Part shown: one piece after another, positions 5,359 through 8,082 of the stretch
How the letters are laid out: every line of letters starts with the position of its first letter
How positions within the stretch are numbered: position 1 is the stretch's first letter
From: an uncultured Bacillota bacterium
GTDB lineage: Bacteria > Bacillota > Limnochordia > Limnochordales > ZCTH02-B6
Direction: 5' to 3'
Assembly (NCBI GenBank): GCA_937916565.1
Contig: CALFSR010000083.1
Coordinates: forward strand, 1 to 8,082
Length of the DNA: 8,082 nt
Program-made: the position numbers and the translations under genes
The notes under the pieces: model-generated
Database searches by the model: none
Told to the model about the DNA's origin: nothing
What the model saw: the letters and a program-made list of their open reading frames with translations, nothing else

Positions 5359-6354
5359 ATGACGGAACAGGACACCCAGACCACAAAAGCCACCTACAGC
5401 GCTATGCGGGCACTGGTGACCGGTGGCGCCGGGTTTATCGGCAGCCACCTGGCCGAGGCGCTCGCTGCCCGCGGGGCGCGGGTGGCGGTGCTGGACAACT
5501 TTGCCACGGGCCGACGGGAGAACGTGCCCGAGGGCGCGGACCTCTTTGAAGTCGATTTGCGGGATGCGGCCGCGGTAGAGGCCGCGGTCGAGGCGTTTCG
5601 CCCGACCCATATCTTCCACCAGGCGGCGCAGGCCTCGGTCAAGGTTTCCGTGGACCAGCCCGCCACGGACGCCGCCGTCAACGTCATGGGCGGGCTGAAC
5701 CTTCTGGATGCGGCCCGGAAAGCCGGCGTGGAGCGTGTCGTGTTCGCGTCGACCGGCGGCGCTATCTACGGCGAGGTCCCCGAAGGCGAGGCCGCCACCG
5801 AAGCGTGGCCGCCCAAGCCGAAAAGCCCCTACGGCGCCAGCAAGGCCGCTTTTGAGATCTACCTCGAGTCGTACCGGCAAAACTTCGGTCTTGCCTACAC
5901 GGTATTGCGCTACGCCAACGTTTACGGGCCGCGGCAGGATCCGTTCGGCGAGGCGGGAGTCGTCGCAATTTTTGCCGGGCGGCTCCTGCGGGGCGAACCG
6001 GTGACGCTTTTTGCCCGGCGGGAGCCGGGCGATGACGGCTGCGTGCGGGACTACGTCTGGGTGGGCGATGTGGTGCAGGCCAACCTCGTCGCGGTCGAGC
6101 GGGGCCTTGACGGCTGCTACAACGTCGGCACCGGCGTAGGCAGCACGACCCGGCAGGTGCTCGCGGCGGTCGCGGCGGCGGTCGGCGTGGAGCCCCGGTT
6201 TGAGCCCGCGCCGCCGCGGCCGGGGGACCTGGAGCGGAGCGTCATCGATGCGTCGCGCCTTAAGGCGGCGGGCTGGTCGGCGGCGGTGCCGCTCGCGGAG
6301 GGCATTCGTCGCACCGTGGAGTGGTTTCGGGAGGGGGCCCGGGGTGCTGTATGA
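5359..6354 (+). CDS. NAD-dependent epimerase/dehydratase, UDP-glucose 4-epimerase (GalE) type
   Basis: This is a 331-residue extended short-chain dehydrogenase acting on a nucleotide sugar, most like UDP-glucose/UDP-galactose 4-epimerases. The Rossmann NAD motif is GGAGFIG (22-28), followed by Asp46 at the end of the second strand, which favours NAD over NADP. Ser131/Thr132 in STGGAIYGE and the Tyr158-x3-Lys162 catalytic pair (SPYGASK) are intact. RYANVYGPRQDP, the sugar-binding DYVWVGDVV segment and the terminal RPGDLERSVID are all typical of the GalE group. The ATG at 5359 is preceded by GAGGAGG (5347-5353) at a 5-nt spacing. An internal ATG at 5404 begins at the usual family start but lacks a ribosome-binding site, so a 15-residue polar N-terminal extension is likely real. 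Its last 11 nt overlap lhgO, so the two are co-expressed. The exact sugar cannot be fixed from sequence. Confidence 0.92.
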   Translation: MTEQDTQTTKATYSAMRALVTGGAGFIGSHLAEALAARGARVAVLDNFATGRRENVPEGADLFEVDLRDAAAVEAAVEAFRPTHIFHQAAQASVKVSVDQPATDAAVNVMGGLNLLDAARKAGVERVVFASTGGAIYGEVPEGEAATEAWPPKPKSPYGASKAAFEIYLESYRQNFGLAYTVLRYANVYGPRQDPFGEAGVVAIFAGRLLRGEPVTLFARREPGDDGCVRDYVWVGDVVQANLVAVERGLDGCYNVGTGVGSTTRQVLAAVAAAVGVEPRFEPAPPRPGDLERSVIDASRLKAAGWSAAVPLAEGIRRTVEWFREGARGAV

Positions 6355-7570
6355 CGTGGCGGTCGTCGGGGGCGGCATCGTGGGCCTGGCTACGGCCATG
6401 GCCCTGGCGCGCCGCGCCCCCGGCCTCCGTCTCGCCGTCCTTGAGAAAGAGCCGGCGGTGGGGCAGCACCAGACGGGCCGCAACAGCGGCGTCCTCCACG
6501 CCGGCCTCTACTACCGCCCGGGATCGCTTAAGGCGCGGCTGTGCGTCGAGGGCAAACGGCAAATGGAGGCGTTTTGCGACGCGCACGGCGTGCCCTACGA
6601 GCGGTGCGGCAAGGTGGTCGTGGCGGTCGAAGAGCGGGAGCTGCCCGTGCTGCAGGAACTGTTGCAGCGGGGGACGGCCAACGGCGTTCCGGGCCTAGAG
6701 CTCATCGGCCCGGAGCGGCTGAAGGAGCTGGAGCCCCATGCCCGGGGACTGGCGGCCTTGTATTCGCCGGGCACCGGAATCGTCGATTTTCGCCGGGTCG
6801 CAGCCGCCATGGCCGCCGTGATCGAGGACGGCGGCGCCGATATCCTCACGGAGGCGCGGGTGCTGCAAATCCGCCGCACGGGCGACGCGGTGCACATCGA
6901 AACGACCCGGGGACCGGTCAGCAGCCGGCTTTTGGTCAACTGCGCGGGGCTGTACTCGGACGAAATCGCCCGCCTGGCGGGCGATGAGCCGGGCGTGCGC
7001 ATCATCCCGTTCCGGGGGGAGTACTACCTCCTGCGCCCCGAAAGCCGCAGCCTCGTGCGCAACCTCATTTATCCCGTACCCGATCCGGCGCTGCCCTTTC
7101 TCGGTGTACACTTTACCCGCATGCTCTCCGGGGACGTCGAGGCGGGGCCCAATGCGGTGCTGGCGCTGGCCAGAGAAGGGTACCGGTGGCTTCAGGTCAA
7201 TGCCGGGGAACTGTGGGAGACGCTGGCGTATCCCGGTTTCCGCGCCCTTGCCCGCACCTGGTGGCGAACGGGGCTGTATGAGATGTGGCGTTCATGGAGC
7301 AAGAGGGCGTTTGTCGCGTCGCTGCAGCGGCTTGTGCCCGCCGTGACGGAGACCGACGTCGTCCGGGGCGGCGCCGGCGTGCGCGCCCAGGCCGTGAGTC
7401 CCACGGGGCGGCTGCTGGACGACTTTCAGATCGAGGAATCCCCGCGCGCGGTGCACGTCCTCAACGCCCCGTCGCCGGCCGCGACGGCGTCGATTGCCAT
7501 CGGCGACTACATCGCCGCCATCGCCGCCCGCCGGCTGCCAGACGCCGGGGTGAGGACCGCAATCGTTTGA
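6344..7570 (+). CDS. lhgO: L-2-hydroxyglutarate oxidase (LhgO/L2HGDH family)
   Basis: This FAD enzyme oxidises L-2-hydroxyglutarate to 2-oxoglutarate. The E. coli enzyme passes electrons to the membrane quinone pool. The 408-residue product starts with the FAD-binding DVAVVGGGIVGLATAMALAR (GxGxxG at 9-14) and Glu34, which binds the adenosine ribose. Diagnostic family motifs follow: HQTGRNSGVLHAGLYYRPGS (42-61) with SLKARLC, GTGIVDFRRVAAAMA, IPFRGEYYLL, the NLIYPVPDPALPFLGVHFTR segment, and near the C-terminus GAGVRAQAVSPTGRLLDDF plus NAPSPAATASIAIG. This is the full family layout, without gaps. The start is the GTG at 6344, with GGGAGG (6329-6334) 9 nt upstream inside the epimerase gene. The 11-nt overlap implies translational coupling. 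Without a csiD gene nearby, its role could be glutarate/lysine breakdown or repair of L-2-hydroxyglutarate made by side reactions. A sugar-pathway substrate is a less likely alternative. Confidence 0.92.
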   Translation: MLYDVAVVGGGIVGLATAMALARRAPGLRLAVLEKEPAVGQHQTGRNSGVLHAGLYYRPGSLKARLCVEGKRQMEAFCDAHGVPYERCGKVVVAVEERELPVLQELLQRGTANGVPGLELIGPERLKELEPHARGLAALYSPGTGIVDFRRVAAAMAAVIEDGGADILTEARVLQIRRTGDAVHIETTRGPVSSRLLVNCAGLYSDEIARLAGDEPGVRIIPFRGEYYLLRPESRSLVRNLIYPVPDPALPFLGVHFTRMLSGDVEAGPNAVLALAREGYRWLQVNAGELWETLAYPGFRALARTWWRTGLYEMWRSWSKRAFVASLQRLVPAVTETDVVRGGAGVRAQAVSPTGRLLDDFQIEESPRAVHVLNAPSPAATASIAIGDYIAAIAARRLPDAGVRTAIV

Positions 7571-7610
7571 ACCCGGCCCCCACGCCCGGCACCGAGATAC
7601 TGAGCCCCCC

Positions 7611-7970
7611 TTACCGGCCGCGGCCGCCTTCCAAGGCGCGCTTTTGCTGCGCCCCCGCCCGCTCCACCAAGCCGACGGAGATTAGGCCGAGAAGCATATG
7701 GAGCATGACCACCGTCCGGCCGCCGATCAAGCCCTGCCACATGGCCAGTCCCCAAAGCAAGGTAATCAAGGGGAAGAAGCGGGCCAAGGTGCGCGTCGCG
7801 TTCTGTCGCACACGCGGGTGCGCGCCAAGGGCAAGCAGCGCCAGCACGGCGATAATGATGCCCAGCGTCAGGTGGGTTTCCCAGACCACGTTGTTGCGGA
7901 TGAATCCGAGAAACCGGCCCAGGCCCAGCAGCACCTGGATGTAGAGGGCGATCCGCAGAGCGATCAGCAA
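7611..7970 (-). CDS. Small four-helix membrane protein of unknown function with internal duplication
   Basis: I do not recognise this 119-residue protein with certainty. It is hydrophobic, with four likely helices (about 2-22, 33-50, 65-83, 87-105). Basic stretches HPRVRQNATRTLAR (51-64) and the Arg/Lys-rich C-terminus point to N- and C-termini in the cytoplasm. The halves align without gaps at an offset of 58 residues: Gly16/Gly74, Gly22/Gly80, His33/His91, Gly37/Gly95, with I/L matches around them. The two histidines lie at equivalent depths near the outer face, so haem or metal binding is conceivable but not shown. From memory there is weak resemblance to the YisL/UPF0344 (DUF1516) small membrane proteins of Bacillus, in phrases such as MLLGLISVGLVE. 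The TTG start at 7970 is well supported by AAGGAGGT (7986-7979) with an 8-nt spacer. It converges on lhgO with a 40-nt gap. Confidence 0.75.
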   Translation of the reverse strand: MLIALRIALYIQVLLGLGRFLGFIRNNVVWETHLTLGIIIAVLALLALGAHPRVRQNATRTLARFFPLITLLWGLAMWQGLIGGRTVVMLHMLLGLISVGLVERAGAQQKRALEGGRGR

Positions 7971-7978
7971 GGTTGTCT

Positions 7979-7986
7979 ACCTCCTT
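7979..7986 (-). promoter_or_regulatory. Perfect ribosome-binding site AAGGAGGT for the TTG-started membrane protein
   Basis: Read on the minus strand this is AAGGAGGT, 8 nt before the TTG at 7970. It is the strongest site in the window and decides the start of the small membrane protein, because no ATG or GTG is available at that position. Confidence 0.8.
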
Positions 7987-8082
7987 CTCTCTGATCTCCC
8001 CAAGAAGTTGTCCGTCGGCGGCAAGAACCCTTTCTCGCGGTGTTGTGCAACAAATGTGTCGATTGGTGCAGGAAAAGCTTCA
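7987..8082. other. Upstream region of the small membrane-protein gene, to the window edge
   Basis: These 96 nt hold no gene that I can support. They are less GC-rich than the flanking coding DNA and include a perfect short inverted repeat, TGTTG-TG-CAACA, at 8041-8052, which could be a regulator site. I found no convincing -35/-10 pair on either strand. The next gene, if any, begins beyond the right edge. Confidence 0.4.

Noticed and set aside
5122..6483. 453-codon open frame on the minus strand, antisense to the epimerase
   Set aside because: Low-complexity basic product with no motif; the plus strand encodes a complete epimerase with intact catalytic residues.
7571..7610. Convergent 40-nt gap after lhgO, examined for a terminator
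   Set aside because: C-rich, with no stable stem and no T-run on either strand.

Overview
This is an 8.1 kb stretch of GC-rich bacterial chromosome. Seven protein-coding genes are packed tightly on both strands. There is no RNA gene, CRISPR array, insertion sequence or phage gene in it. Strong Shine-Dalgarno sequences of the AAGGAGG type, frequent GTG/TTG starts and a YczE-type membrane protein suggest a high-GC Bacillota (Firmicutes) lineage. That assignment is an inference from style, not from a marker gene.

Layout from left to right. (1) Positions 1-1726, plus strand: the 3' part of a FecCD-type ABC permease gene, overlapping its ATPase gene. This is the end of an iron-siderophore/haem/cobalamin-class importer whose substrate-binding protein lies outside the window or elsewhere. 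(2) Positions 1727-1805: a short convergent gap with one weak hairpin. (3) Positions 1806-5102, minus strand: a probable three-gene operon read right to left. It encodes a YczE-like six-helix membrane protein, a succinate-semialdehyde dehydrogenase (gabD) coupled to it by a TGATG overlap, and an aldo/keto reductase. (4) Positions 5103-5358: a 256-bp divergent intergenic region, the only sizeable non-coding stretch. It holds a candidate minus-strand promoter, an 8-bp perfect inverted repeat, a leader hairpin and three evenly spaced GACCA repeats. (5) Positions 5359-7570, plus strand: a GalE-like NAD-dependent sugar-nucleotide epimerase whose 3' end overlaps an L-2-hydroxyglutarate oxidase (lhgO). 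(6) Positions 7611-7970, minus strand: a small four-helix membrane protein of unknown function with an internal duplication. Its upstream region runs to the right edge.

Functionally, the importer is a separate unit. The central part brings together enzymes of C4/C5 acid and semialdehyde metabolism. GabD oxidises succinate or glutarate semialdehyde, LhgO oxidises L-2-hydroxyglutarate to 2-oxoglutarate, and the aldo/keto reductase could act on an aldehyde of the same pool. In enterobacteria lhgO and gabD share the csiD-lhgO-gabDTP operon. Here they are second genes of two divergent transcription units, and csiD is not in the window. The window is mostly ordinary metabolism. The points most worth a second look are the repeat architectures of the two membrane proteins, the apparent ATC start of the aldo/keto reductase, the epimerase-lhgO fusion of transcription units and the structured divergent promoter region.
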